This document shows positions 42,727 to 51,000 of a DNA stretch of 57,890 nt, piece by piece (the stretch's first letter is position 1; every line of letters starts with the position of its first letter). The notes beneath the pieces were generated by a model. That model did not search any database and was not told the DNA's origin. It saw only the letters and a program-made list of their open reading frames with translations. Source of the stretch: Pyxidicoccus fallax (GTDB lineage: Bacteria > Myxococcota > Myxococcia > Myxococcales > Myxococcaceae); the NCBI RefSeq assembly GCF_012933655.1, contig NZ_JABBJJ010000036.1:1-57890 (forward strand), written 5' to 3'. The position numbers and the translations under genes were made by a program.

Positions 42727-43587
42727 ATGAGCAACAAACCCAACCTCGCGAACAGCGAGGAGCTGGAGCTGGACTGGGGGAGCCGGCAGCAGCGCCCCGC
42801 TTCGCAGGATGGGAGCGACATCGCCGTCGCCAACGCCGCCCAGCTCCACGAGGTGTCCCCCGCCATGGCGGGCAAGGGGCCGCCGGGTGACCCGCGCTAC
42901 ATGAGCACCGAGATGCGCCTGCAGCTCGCGGGGCTGCTGGAGGCGCCGTCCCTGCGCATGCGGCAGATGCGCGAGCTGGCGGAGGTGCTCATCGGCTGGG
43001 AGTCGAAGAACCGGTACGAGGTCTGCGACGAGACAGGCCGCGTGACGGTGTACGTGGGCGAGACGGGAGACGGCTGGGGCTCGGCGCTCAAGCGCAACTT
43101 CTGGCCCTTCTACAAGGCGCGGCTGGAATGCGTGACGCTGGGCGGCACGGTGGCGCTCGCGCTGGAGCGGCCGTGGAGCTTCCTCTTCGCCCGGGCGCAC
43201 CTCTACGCGTGGGACGGCCGGGAGCTGGGCACCATCCAGCAGCGCTTCACCTTCCTCGGGCGCCGGTTGGACTTGCTGAGCCCCGGGGGCGCCGTCGTCG
43301 CCACGGCGGAGGGGCCGCTCTTCAAGCCCTGGACGTTCCGCATCCTGCAGCGGGGCGCGGAGGTGGCCGTCGTCCGCAAGCGGTGGAGCGGGCTGTTGCA
43401 GGAGGCCTTCACCGACGCGGACACCTTCACCCTGGAGTTCGCCCCGGAGTGCACGGACGCCCGGCTGCGGCAGATGATTCTGGGCGTGGCGCTGCTGGTG
43501 GACCTGACGTACTTCGACAACCGCGACAACAGCTCCCCGGTGGGCACGGGCCTGCAACTGCTGGACTGGCTCAACCCCTGGTCGTGA
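42727..43587 (+). CDS. Phospholipid scramblase-family protein
   Basis: A 286-residue protein that matches the scramblase/LURP-one-related fold by pattern: LAEVLIGWESKNRYEVCDETGRVTVYVGE, WPFYKARLECV, RPWSFLFARAHLYAWDGRELGTIQQRF and a hydrophobic C-terminal helix near LGVALLVDLTYFDN. In eukaryotes the family is linked to membrane lipid movement; bacterial members have no established role. The N-terminal 60 residues are polar and disordered-looking. It appears to be expressed from its own leaderless-type promoter. Confidence 0.78.
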   Translation: MSNKPNLANSEELELDWGSRQQRPASQDGSDIAVANAAQLHEVSPAMAGKGPPGDPRYMSTEMRLQLAGLLEAPSLRMRQMRELAEVLIGWESKNRYEVCDETGRVTVYVGETGDGWGSALKRNFWPFYKARLECVTLGGTVALALERPWSFLFARAHLYAWDGRELGTIQQRFTFLGRRLDLLSPGGAVVATAEGPLFKPWTFRILQRGAEVAVVRKRWSGLLQEAFTDADTFTLEFAPECTDARLRQMILGVALLVDLTYFDNRDNSSPVGTGLQLLDWLNPWS

Positions 43588-43628
43588 GAGCCCCTGAGCG
43601 GAGCCTGCCCGGGGGCTCCAGCCTGTGC

Positions 43629-43634
43629 TAAGCC
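43629..43634 (+). promoter_or_regulatory. Putative leaderless -10 (TAAGCC)
   Basis: GCTAAGCCCCGGGTCC ends at ATG 43643, with 8 nt between hexamer and start; no Shine-Dalgarno sequence. Confidence 0.4.
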
Positions 43635-43642
43635 CCGGGTCC

Positions 43643-46369
43643 ATGTCCACGAGCGATGCGCTGAGCGCAGCAGACCTCGAGCGGCTGGTCCGGGCCGAGG
43701 CGCCCGACCTGGCCGAGGCCGTCCTCGCCTTCCTGGCCCAGCCGGAGAAGGAGCCCGAGACGCCGCTGCCGAAGGATGCCTTCACCTTCGACAGGCTGCT
43801 CCAGACGCTCACCCAGGCCCAGGCGCGCTACGACGCGGAAGGCCGCCGCACCGCCTCCACCGAGGCGTGGCAGCGCTTCCTCGCGCAGAAGGACGTGCCG
43901 CTCCCGCCGCGGCTGGCGCTGGCCGGCATCCTCGTCGCCCTCTACGAGAAGGACACCGACGCGTCCCGCGCGGTGCTCATCGACATCATCCGCCGCTCGG
44001 ACCTGCGCTTCGGCCTGTGGGGCGGCCTCAAGCGCATCTACAAACTGGCCGAGGCCCGGCACGACGCGGAGCTGTTCGGCGTGCTCGCCTGGCGCTTCGA
44101 CGTGGAGCGCGGCCGGGGCGGCCACCGCCGCGAGGTCTCCTCCGGCACCCTCACCTACCTGCGCCGCCGCGCGTGGCGCTACCTGCGCCACCTGGGCGCC
44201 GCCGTGCCCGAGCTGTACCCCCAGTTCGCCGTGGAGGTGCTCCGCCACTACGAGCAGGACCCGGACTGGTACTCCGTCTGGGTGGCCCACCACATCTGGG
44301 CGCACGGCAACGGCAACTACTCGGCCACCACCTTCCCCATGCAGCCGCCCGCGGACATGGTGAAGCACCGCGCCTTCCCGGACGCGTGGAAGCGCTCGCC
44401 GGACGCGCTGATGCGCCTGTTGGACACGTGCCTCTCGGACCCGGCCGCGCGCTTCGCCATCCAGGGCCTGCGCAAGGACCACCCGGAGGTGCTGCGCAAG
44501 GTGACGCCCGCGTGGTTGGACAGGCTCGCCCGCCGCCCGCTGGCCAGCGCCCATGACTTCCTCGTGGAGACGCTGCAGGGCTCCCCCGAGTTCCACCAGG
44601 GCAAGCTGCGCGCGCTCGGCCTGCACGACGCGGTGCTCGCGCTGCTGATGTCGCCCAGCGACAAGGCCCGCGCGTACGCCATCGAGTACGCCCGCGCCCA
44701 CGCGCAGGACCTGCCCGCCGAGCGGCTCGCGGAGCTGGTGGCCCAGGGCGCCGCCGACGTGAAGGCCTTCGCCGCCGCCACGCTGGAGAAGCGCAACCCG
44801 CGCGAGCTGGGCGTGGAGCTGCTGGGCCGGCTCTTGTCGTCCAAGCCCACGAATGCCTTCGCGGCCCGCTCGCTGGAGCAGTCCTTCGACCGCGCGGAGC
44901 TGCCCGCCGCCTTCCTGCGCGACATGTACCTGGGCACCGGCGAGCAGCTCAACTGGGTGAAGGGCTTCGTCTCGTCGAAGTACGCCCCCACGGAGCTGCC
45001 CGCGGACTTCTGGAAGGAGCTGCTCGAAGACCCGCGCCTGGAGAAGAAGCCGCAGCCGGTGGAGTCCCTCGCGCTGAAGGCGCTGGGCCAGTACTCGCCC
45101 AAGGCCATTGGCGCGGAGTGGATGCTGGACAAGGCCGCGCACCCGCGCATCGGCGGCGCGGTGAGCAACTGGCTGATGCGCGTGGAGAGCCTGCCCGGGC
45201 TGGACGTGGAGCGGGTGAAGGGGCTCGTCTTCAGCGCGAAGCACCGCAACGTGGCGCTGGCGCTGCTGGGCAAGCCGAAGCTGTTCACCCCGCGCCAGCT
45301 CACCGTGCCCTGGCTGCTGGCGCTGGCCCGGCGCGCGGACCCGCAGCTGCACGGCTTCGCGCACCGCTACCTGCTGGAGCACGTGGCGCCCGCGGACTTC
45401 AGCGACTCGGGCGACGCGGCGGCGGGCCTGGAACGCCTGTTCGAGCTGGCGCTGGGCGCGAAGCAGCCCGTGCAGGTGCGCGCCTTCGCTCAGACGTACC
45501 TGCGCTGCCACCACCCCGTCATCGGCCCGGACCAGCCGGAGTCGAAGTCCTACGAGCTGAAGCCTCGCGCGCCGCGCAAGGCGTACACGCCGGAGAAGCT
45601 GTGGCCCGCGCTGTCCGACTCGCGCGACGACGTGCGCCGCTTCGCCCTGGCCATCGCCCGCGCGGAGCTGCGCGCCTGGGGCTGGCACACGCGCGTGTAC
45701 GAGCTGGCCGATGCCGAGGCGAAGGAGGTCCGCAACCTCGCCTATGACGCCCTGCTGAAGGCGGGCGAGGAGGGCGCGGACGCGCGGCACGTGCTGCAGC
45801 CGGAGGAGCTGGACCCGGTGAAGGTGTTCTCGCTGACGGAGAGCACCAAGCGCAGCACGCGCGAGGTGGCGGTGGAGCTCATCCGCCGGCACTACGCGCG
45901 GCTGGGCGGCGCCGAGCGGCTCGCGTGGCTGATGCAGAGCGCGGACCGCGAGGTGGGCCTGTTCGCCGTGCGGCTGCTCTGGGAGAAGCACCGCCCCACG
46001 AGCCTGCCGGAGGGCTGGAAGCCCGCGGGCGCGAAGGAGGCCGTCGCCGCCAGCACCACGGAGCGCTTCGCCAACGTGGACGCGCTGCGCGCCTTCCTGC
46101 GGAAGACGCTCTTCGGCCTGCCTCCGGGCCGCTCGAAGGAGGCGCGCGAGGGCGAGGTGCAGAAGCGCCTGTCCGCCAGCGTCGCCAAGCGCCGGGTGAT
46201 TGAGCTGGTGCGCGACCTGGGCCTGGAGGACGAGGCCTTCGCCCGCGTGGTGGCGCCCGTGCTGGGCGAGTTCACCGGCTCGCTGGCGAAGGGCGAGTGG
46301 CAGAGCTGCCTCGCGTCGCTCGTGCAGCTGCGCGCCGCGCACCCGGAGGCGCAGCTCGGCGGACTGTGA
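43643..46369 (+). CDS. Large helical-repeat (HEAT/ARM-like) protein
   Basis: A 908-residue soluble protein made almost wholly of amphipathic helices in irregular HEAT/ARM-like repeats (for example SDSRDDVRRFALAIARAELRAW, ADAEAKEVRNLAYDALLKAGEEG, STREVAVELIRRHYARLGGAERLAWLM). No signal peptide, membrane helix or catalytic motif is recognised. Such solenoids normally serve as binding scaffolds. ATG 43643 is preferred over the ATG 18 bases upstream because of the promoter box. It is monocistronic, with 72 bases before the toxin operon. Function is unknown. Confidence 0.75.
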   Translation: MSTSDALSAADLERLVRAEAPDLAEAVLAFLAQPEKEPETPLPKDAFTFDRLLQTLTQAQARYDAEGRRTASTEAWQRFLAQKDVPLPPRLALAGILVALYEKDTDASRAVLIDIIRRSDLRFGLWGGLKRIYKLAEARHDAELFGVLAWRFDVERGRGGHRREVSSGTLTYLRRRAWRYLRHLGAAVPELYPQFAVEVLRHYEQDPDWYSVWVAHHIWAHGNGNYSATTFPMQPPADMVKHRAFPDAWKRSPDALMRLLDTCLSDPAARFAIQGLRKDHPEVLRKVTPAWLDRLARRPLASAHDFLVETLQGSPEFHQGKLRALGLHDAVLALLMSPSDKARAYAIEYARAHAQDLPAERLAELVAQGAADVKAFAAATLEKRNPRELGVELLGRLLSSKPTNAFAARSLEQSFDRAELPAAFLRDMYLGTGEQLNWVKGFVSSKYAPTELPADFWKELLEDPRLEKKPQPVESLALKALGQYSPKAIGAEWMLDKAAHPRIGGAVSNWLMRVESLPGLDVERVKGLVFSAKHRNVALALLGKPKLFTPRQLTVPWLLALARRADPQLHGFAHRYLLEHVAPADFSDSGDAAAGLERLFELALGAKQPVQVRAFAQTYLRCHHPVIGPDQPESKSYELKPRAPRKAYTPEKLWPALSDSRDDVRRFALAIARAELRAWGWHTRVYELADAEAKEVRNLAYDALLKAGEEGADARHVLQPEELDPVKVFSLTESTKRSTREVAVELIRRHYARLGGAERLAWLMQSADREVGLFAVRLLWEKHRPTSLPEGWKPAGAKEAVAASTTERFANVDALRAFLRKTLFGLPPGRSKEAREGEVQKRLSASVAKRRVIELVRDLGLEDEAFARVVAPVLGEFTGSLAKGEWQSCLASLVQLRAAHPEAQLGGL

Positions 46370-46441
46370 AGCCCGCCTCCAGCATGAAGTAACGGGATTG
46401 CGGTAGCATGGGTGTGTCCTGGAAGTCGGGGGGACGCACCC

Positions 46442-47512
46442 ATGAGAGTGGTTGCGGTAGGAATGAGCTCGAGCCTGGGCCCGGCGACGACCGCCTGCGC
46501 CGCGTTCCGGGCGGGCATCGTCAGGGCGCGGCCCTCGGAAGCGGTGGCGACCTTCGCCCCGGGTGACGCCGAACCGCGGCCTGTCTTCGTTCGTGAGTTG
46601 CTGGGGTCGACCTTCGGCTTCTCGGGGGTGGGCCGGCTCGTGGCTCTCACCCTGGAGGCACTGGAGGACCTGAGCACCCGCGTGCCGCTGGAGACGCTCG
46701 GCCGCGAGGCGGGTGTCTTCGTGGCGCTACCTGGGTTCTCGGATGACGCGGGAGTGGAGGCCACCGGGAGGCTGGGCCGCCAGGTGCTGGCGCGGGCGCT
46801 GGAAGGACTGGGGCAGTCCTGGCCGGAGGAGCGCTGGCGCTTCTTCAGCGGCGGCTCCGCGGGCTTCGCGCTCGCGCTGGACGCCGCCCGTCAGGCGATG
46901 GAGCGTGGCCTCTTCGAGACCTGTGTCGTGGGCGGGGTCGACTCACGAACGGAGCCGGGGCACCTGAGCCATCTGCTGGCCGAGCGCCGGCTCAAGACGG
47001 CGGACAACCCGGTGGGACTCGTGCCCGGCGAGGCCGCCGCCTTCGTCGTACTCCGCTCGCGGGGACCGAAGACGCCCGCGGTGGAAATCACCTCGGTCCG
47101 GCTCGGGTACGAGCCGCGGCACCGGGGCACCGCCTCGCGAGCGGACGGGGTGGCGCTCTCCACGTGCATCCAGGATGTGCTCGGGGGCGGGACCGCTGGC
47201 AAGGGCGAGGTCGTGTTCGTCACGGACCTCAATGGCGAGGAGGTGCGCGCCTGGGAGTGGGGCTGTGCACTGATACGCCTGCGGAGCGATGGCGTGTTGG
47301 GAGCGGATGCGCCTTTCTGGGTTCCTGCCACGAGCTTCGGCGACGTGGGCGCGGCGGCCGGCGCGTTGGGAGCATGCATCGCCAATCACGCCTTCCTGCG
47401 CCGCTACTCCCCGGCCCCTCGGATCGTCGTGGTCATGCAGTCGGACTCGGGAGAGCGCGCCGCGTTCACCGTGTCGTGCAGTGGAACTCCCGAACGAGGA
47501 GGTCGCACATGA
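46442..47512 (+). CDS. Ketosynthase-fold pseudoenzyme heading a toxin operon
   Basis: A 356-residue protein with the thiolase/beta-ketoacyl-synthase fold (N-terminal RVVAVGMSSSLGPATTACAAFRAGI; TCVVGGVDSR; VPGEAAAFVVLRS; ATSFGDVGAAAGALGACI). The three catalytic positions are lost. The nucleophile region TACSS is SGGSAG (Cys to Gly); the HGTGT loop is TDLNGEE (no His); and NxGHxxAAAG is SFGDVGAAAG (His to Asp). It is therefore not expected to condense acyl groups. Its stop overlaps the AHH nuclease start (ATGA, 47509-47512). Thiolase-like proteins occur beside PAAR/DUF4150-type effector genes in type VI secretion loci, so a chaperone or loading role is the best guess. A run of G gives the ribosome-binding site before ATG 46442. 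Confidence 0.75.
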   Translation: MRVVAVGMSSSLGPATTACAAFRAGIVRARPSEAVATFAPGDAEPRPVFVRELLGSTFGFSGVGRLVALTLEALEDLSTRVPLETLGREAGVFVALPGFSDDAGVEATGRLGRQVLARALEGLGQSWPEERWRFFSGGSAGFALALDAARQAMERGLFETCVVGGVDSRTEPGHLSHLLAERRLKTADNPVGLVPGEAAAFVVLRSRGPKTPAVEITSVRLGYEPRHRGTASRADGVALSTCIQDVLGGGTAGKGEVVFVTDLNGEEVRAWEWGCALIRLRSDGVLGADAPFWVPATSFGDVGAAAGALGACIANHAFLRRYSPAPRIVVVMQSDSGERAAFTVSCSGTPERGGRT

Positions 47513-48432
47513 GCAGGCCCGGCGGTAGTGGCAGGGGACGTGGCCCGGTGACGATCCAGGGACTCGTCCAGGGCCCCTTCGAGCTGTACGGGAAGCCCGT
47601 CTCCGATGGACGGCCCAACCTGCGTGACTTCGGCTCCACGCCTGACGGTACGGGCGAGATGAAGCGCAACGAGCCCCGCAAGCAGCAGGTGAAGGAGACG
47701 AAGCAGAGCCGCAAGCGGGATGACGGCCAGCAGGAGACCGCTCCACACGTCGACCCCCGCGACCCGTATCGCGCCATCCTCGCCAAGGGCAGCAGCTATG
47801 CGAGGAATGGCGCGGCGTACACCCGCGGCACCCGGCCCTCCGAGTACAGCACCTTCTCGCACCTGGGTCCGGCGGCGTTCCAGTCAGACATCCAGGCTCG
47901 GGCCAGCATCACCCAACCACTCAACTTCAACCCCGAGCTGACGGGCCAGTCGCAACCCTATCCCTGGCGCGCCCACCACCTGATTCCGGGTGAGGCTTTC
48001 TATACGGAGGGCTTCAACGGGAAACCTCCGTTTCCCAAGCAAGAGAACTTCGACGTCGTGCTGCAGACGCCCTACGACATCGACCACGGACACAACCTGA
48101 TTCTGCTTCCAGCCCTTGCCTGGGCCGTGCCCGTCCATGCCCTGATGCAGCATCCCAACAATCACAATGGCTACACGAAGGACGTGATGCAGCGGCTGAG
48201 GCGTGTCGACTCACGTATCGACATCCTCCGAGGTCAGGCCATGGAGCACAAAGCTCTCGTGGCCAACGTATTCGAGGACCTGAAGCGGCTGGAAGCAGAC
48301 CTCTGGAACGAACTCCTCGAAGAATCACGAGCAGCCGTCCGAGGAGCCGCCGAGGGCGAGCTCTACACTGGGCCCTGGTGCCGTTGGAAAACCCAGGAAG
48401 GTCGGGAGTACGTCTGGCCCTCACTCTGGTAA
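47509..48432 (+). CDS. AHH-family HNH nuclease toxin
   Basis: A 307-residue protein. The first ~130 residues are basic and disordered-looking (KQQVKETKQSRKRDDGQQE). The C-terminal part carries an AHH nuclease core: AHHLIP (start of the metal site), DIDHGHNLILLP, and HALMQHPNNHNGYTKDVMQ. AHH domains are treble-clef endonucleases known as polymorphic-toxin effectors. No signal peptide is present, so delivery by a secretion machine (type VI is likely) is inferred. Immunity-type genes follow immediately. Base composition is less GC-rich than the neighbours, a sign of transfer. GAGGAGG upstream of the start. No VgrG, PAAR or Rhs gene is in the window. Confidence 0.85.
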   Translation: MSRPGGSGRGRGPVTIQGLVQGPFELYGKPVSDGRPNLRDFGSTPDGTGEMKRNEPRKQQVKETKQSRKRDDGQQETAPHVDPRDPYRAILAKGSSYARNGAAYTRGTRPSEYSTFSHLGPAAFQSDIQARASITQPLNFNPELTGQSQPYPWRAHHLIPGEAFYTEGFNGKPPFPKQENFDVVLQTPYDIDHGHNLILLPALAWAVPVHALMQHPNNHNGYTKDVMQRLRRVDSRIDILRGQAMEHKALVANVFEDLKRLEADLWNELLEESRAAVRGAAEGELYTGPWCRWKTQEGREYVWPSLW

Positions 48433-48452
48433 TCAACCGAGAGGAGAAACCG

Positions 48453-49037
48453 ATGGGCTTCTCACTGATTTGTGACCGGAACGATGGGGCCGTCCTCGAC
48501 TCTGTTCCAGACGGAGGCCCGGAAGGGTGGCGTTACTTGGTGTCGGAGCGTCTGGCGGCGGAGTATCCCCCTGGCGGTCTCCTCACGGGGTTCTCACCCA
48601 ACTTCCCGGAGCTGCGAAAGCTCTACGACTTCGTCGACAACATCCTGGACATCCGCGTCGTATCCGACCGGGTGCGGTGCATCATCCTGGAACTCGCCCC
48701 CGACGACGTGGAGTTCCTGCCCCTTACACTGGTCGACCATCAGCGGGACGTCGCTTCCCGCGATTACTTCATCATGAACGTGGTCGCCGACCGGGACGTC
48801 ATCGACCTCGACCGCTCCAAGGTCCGGATGAGCCACATCCTCCCGGAAGACATCGACCGGGTCTGGAACCTCGTACTCAAGGACGACATCCCACCGGAAG
48901 GTCCCAGGGTCTTCCGCCCCAAGCACCTGCGCATCTACACGATGGTCACCCCCACCGTCCAAGACGCGCTGACCCGCGCCGGAGTCACGGGAGTGAAGTT
49001 CCTCCCCGCCCATGGCTGGAACGGGAAGTTCCGTTGA
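48453..49037 (+). CDS. Imm11-family (DUF1629) immunity protein
   Basis: A 194-residue soluble protein of the Imm11/DUF1629 pattern (VDNILDIRVVSDRVRCIILELAPDDVEFLPLTL, and the C-terminal VTGVKFLPAHGWNGKF). This family is found beside polymorphic toxins, where it neutralises the cognate effector. It lies 20 bases after the AHH nuclease gene with GAGGAG 6 nt before ATG 48453, so it is the likely cognate immunity gene. Family membership is by pattern recognition. Confidence 0.78.
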   Translation: MGFSLICDRNDGAVLDSVPDGGPEGWRYLVSERLAAEYPPGGLLTGFSPNFPELRKLYDFVDNILDIRVVSDRVRCIILELAPDDVEFLPLTLVDHQRDVASRDYFIMNVVADRDVIDLDRSKVRMSHILPEDIDRVWNLVLKDDIPPEGPRVFRPKHLRIYTMVTPTVQDALTRAGVTGVKFLPAHGWNGKFR

Positions 49038-49044
49038 GGGCCCC

Positions 49045-49836
49045 ATGGAGATCGACTTCACCCTCCTCCGGGAGAACGCAGGGGCCGCGGTGCCCGTCCT
49101 CATCTCGCACATCGACCCGGACACGAAACGCGACCGGCTCGTCGAGGAGGTACGTGAGCTGTGCCGCTGCTTCGTCAACATCGCGGCGGCCACGCTGCTG
49201 CTGGAGGGCCGCTCCCAACCCTTCTTCCTCAACCTCTGCCGGACGGCGGAGAACTGGCGCCGGCTCCTCGTCCACCTGGAGCAGCGCCAGCAGCCACCAC
49301 CCCCTGCCTCATGGGGCCTCACTCCGCTGGCCGGAGCGATGGCCGCGAACCACTGGGGACTGGCCTCACAGGTGGCGGAGCGGCTGACGGCCGACTGGCG
49401 GAAGGACGAGGGGGAGTACGCCGTCGAGTTCGCCTGGGCCTCCACGCTGGCCGGACTGGTCCTGCATACGACGCGAGGCGAGGCTCCCACGGCCCGGATT
49501 GAACAACTGGCCCGCGTCTCCAAGGAGACGTGCTGGCCCACCCTGGCGCGGGCACTCCTGGACGGAGACACGGCCATGTTCCTTTCCGCCTTCGCCGATG
49601 CCCATGCCCTTCACGAAGCCCGTACCGAGAAGCTGGCCCGCGGCTTCACCCAACGCGAGGACCGCTTCGCCGCGCACCGCTACCTGTGGTTCGAGGGATT
49701 GGCCCTGCTTCGACTGGCCCGGAAGCGCGGGCTCGACCTGCCCCACGAGCGTCACCGCTACTGCCCGCCCCTCGCCCAGGTCCCCATGACCGAGCCGTAC
49801 CAGGGAGACTGGGTCACACGTCTCGGCGGACCGTGA
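49045..49836 (+). CDS. Imm49-family immunity protein
   Basis: A 263-residue helical protein resembling Imm49: a central CWPTLARALLDGDTAMFLSAFADA and a C-terminal HRYLWFEGLALLRLARKRGLDLP, the typical end of this family. It starts 7 bases after the Imm11-type gene (GAGG before ATG 49045) and must be co-transcribed with the toxin. Two unlike immunity families behind one toxin suggest that the second guards against a different effector, or that its own toxin was lost. Confidence 0.7.
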   Translation: MEIDFTLLRENAGAAVPVLISHIDPDTKRDRLVEEVRELCRCFVNIAAATLLLEGRSQPFFLNLCRTAENWRRLLVHLEQRQQPPPPASWGLTPLAGAMAANHWGLASQVAERLTADWRKDEGEYAVEFAWASTLAGLVLHTTRGEAPTARIEQLARVSKETCWPTLARALLDGDTAMFLSAFADAHALHEARTEKLARGFTQREDRFAAHRYLWFEGLALLRLARKRGLDLPHERHRYCPPLAQVPMTEPYQGDWVTRLGGP

Positions 49837-49921
49837 AGCCCGCCCCTGTCGAAAGGGGCCACGTCTCCGTCTCCTGATGAGCACCCCTCGCGCCCGGCCC
49901 CCCGGGCGCTCCGGGTGCGGC

Positions 49922-49927
49922 TACTCT
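49922..49927 (+). promoter_or_regulatory. Putative leaderless -10 (TACTCT)
   Basis: GGCTACTCTGCCGGCCC ends at ATG 49936; 8 nt separate hexamer and start, with no Shine-Dalgarno sequence. Confidence 0.5.
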
Positions 49928-49935
49928 GCCGGCCC

Positions 49936-50823
49936 ATGCTGCTCGACGAACTGCTGAACGACTTCCCCCGGGAGCGCTTCCTGCGGGAGCACTACCAACG
50001 CAGTCCCTACTCCGGCCGTGCCGCGGCCGAGCGCCTGCTGAAGCTCGGCTCGTGGGACACCATCGACACGCTCATCGAGCAGACGGAGTGCGACCTGCTC
50101 CTCGCGCGCCAGGGCGTGCCGTACACCGGCGCGCGCCCCCGGACGGCGAAGGAGGCCCGCGAGCTGTTCGCGCAGGGCTACACGTTCGCGCTGCGCCAGC
50201 CGGACCAGCACCACGCCGAGCTGTCGGAGCTGGCGCGCACCTTCAGCGCGGAGCTGCACGGCCGCATCAACCTGCACATCTACTGCACGCCCGCCGGACA
50301 CCACGGCTTCGGCTGGCACTGCGACCCGGAGGAGGTCTTCATCCTCCAGACCACCGGCCGCAAGGACTACCTCCTGCGGGAGAACACGCTCCACCCCGTG
50401 CCCCTGCCGGACGCCATGCCGAACGGTGCCCTGGCCGCGAAGGAGACCACGCCCGTGGAGACGCGCTCGCTGGGCGCCGGGGACTTCATCTACATCCCCG
50501 CCGGGCACTGGCACATGGCCCAGGCGCCGGAGGAGGCCATCTCCATCTCCATCGGGCTGATGGCGCCCACGCTGCTGGACGTGCTGGACCTGGTGCGCGC
50601 CACGCTCGCCAGCAATCCCACCTGGCGCAAGCGCCTGCCCTCCCTGGGACGCGCGTCCGACCTGGACGACGCGCGCAAGCTGGAGCTGCTGCGAACGCTC
50701 GGCGCGCAGCTGGGAGGCGAGCTGCAGCGTGCCCTGTCGGACCCGATGCTCCCCCTGCGGTTCCTCGCGCAGACGGCGCAGTTCTATCTGCGCAGCGCGG
50801 GCCTGCGCGGCGGCGGACGCTGA
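49936..50823 (+). CDS. Cupin-4/JmjC-type 2-oxoglutarate oxygenase
   Basis: A 295-residue protein of the JmjC/cupin-4 group, whose known members are Fe(II)/2-oxoglutarate hydroxylases of ribosomal and other proteins. The iron facial triad is visible as HCD in GFGWHCDPEEVFILQTTGRKDY and the distal His in IPAGHWHMAQA. The Lys/Arg of KDYLLREN is suitable for 2-oxoglutarate. The substrate cannot be told from sequence. ATG 49936 is chosen over an upstream ATG because of the leaderless-type promoter box. It is followed by a series of hairpins. Confidence 0.8.
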   Translation: MLLDELLNDFPRERFLREHYQRSPYSGRAAAERLLKLGSWDTIDTLIEQTECDLLLARQGVPYTGARPRTAKEARELFAQGYTFALRQPDQHHAELSELARTFSAELHGRINLHIYCTPAGHHGFGWHCDPEEVFILQTTGRKDYLLRENTLHPVPLPDAMPNGALAAKETTPVETRSLGAGDFIYIPAGHWHMAQAPEEAISISIGLMAPTLLDVLDLVRATLASNPTWRKRLPSLGRASDLDDARKLELLRTLGAQLGGELQRALSDPMLPLRFLAQTAQFYLRSAGLRGGGR

Positions 50824-50832
50824 CGGCGCCAG

Positions 50833-50983
50833 CCCTCGGCGGCAGAGAAATCCGAGGGGAAGCCCGGGTAGGTCGATGTGGGCAGTCCACATCAACTTCC
50901 CTGGAGGAAGCATTCCTCCAGCCCAGGGGCCCTCCCGGAAACTTCCGGAAGGCTCGGTCCAATAATCCTCACGTAGGGGTGAG
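50833..50983 (+). promoter_or_regulatory. Five consecutive stem-loops upstream of an unknown gene
   Basis: The 177-base gap holds five perfect or near-perfect hairpins in a row: CCCTCGG/CCGAGGG (50833-50858), GATGTGG/CCACATC (50875-50893), CTGGAGGAA/TTCCTCCAG (50901-50921), CCGGAA/TTCCGG (50935-50948) and CTCAC/GTGAG (50968-50983). The next gene starts at GTG 51001 with GAGGTG just before. The first may serve as terminator of the oxygenase gene; the rest look like a structured leader or small RNA. No known riboswitch class is recognised. Confidence 0.5.
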
Positions 50984-51000
50984 TTCCTCCGAGGTGCCTC

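Noticed and set aside
46442-47512. A ketosynthase of a polyketide or fatty-acid pathway
   Set aside because: All three catalytic residues are lost and no acyl carrier protein or other biosynthetic gene is near; the neighbours are toxin and immunity genes.
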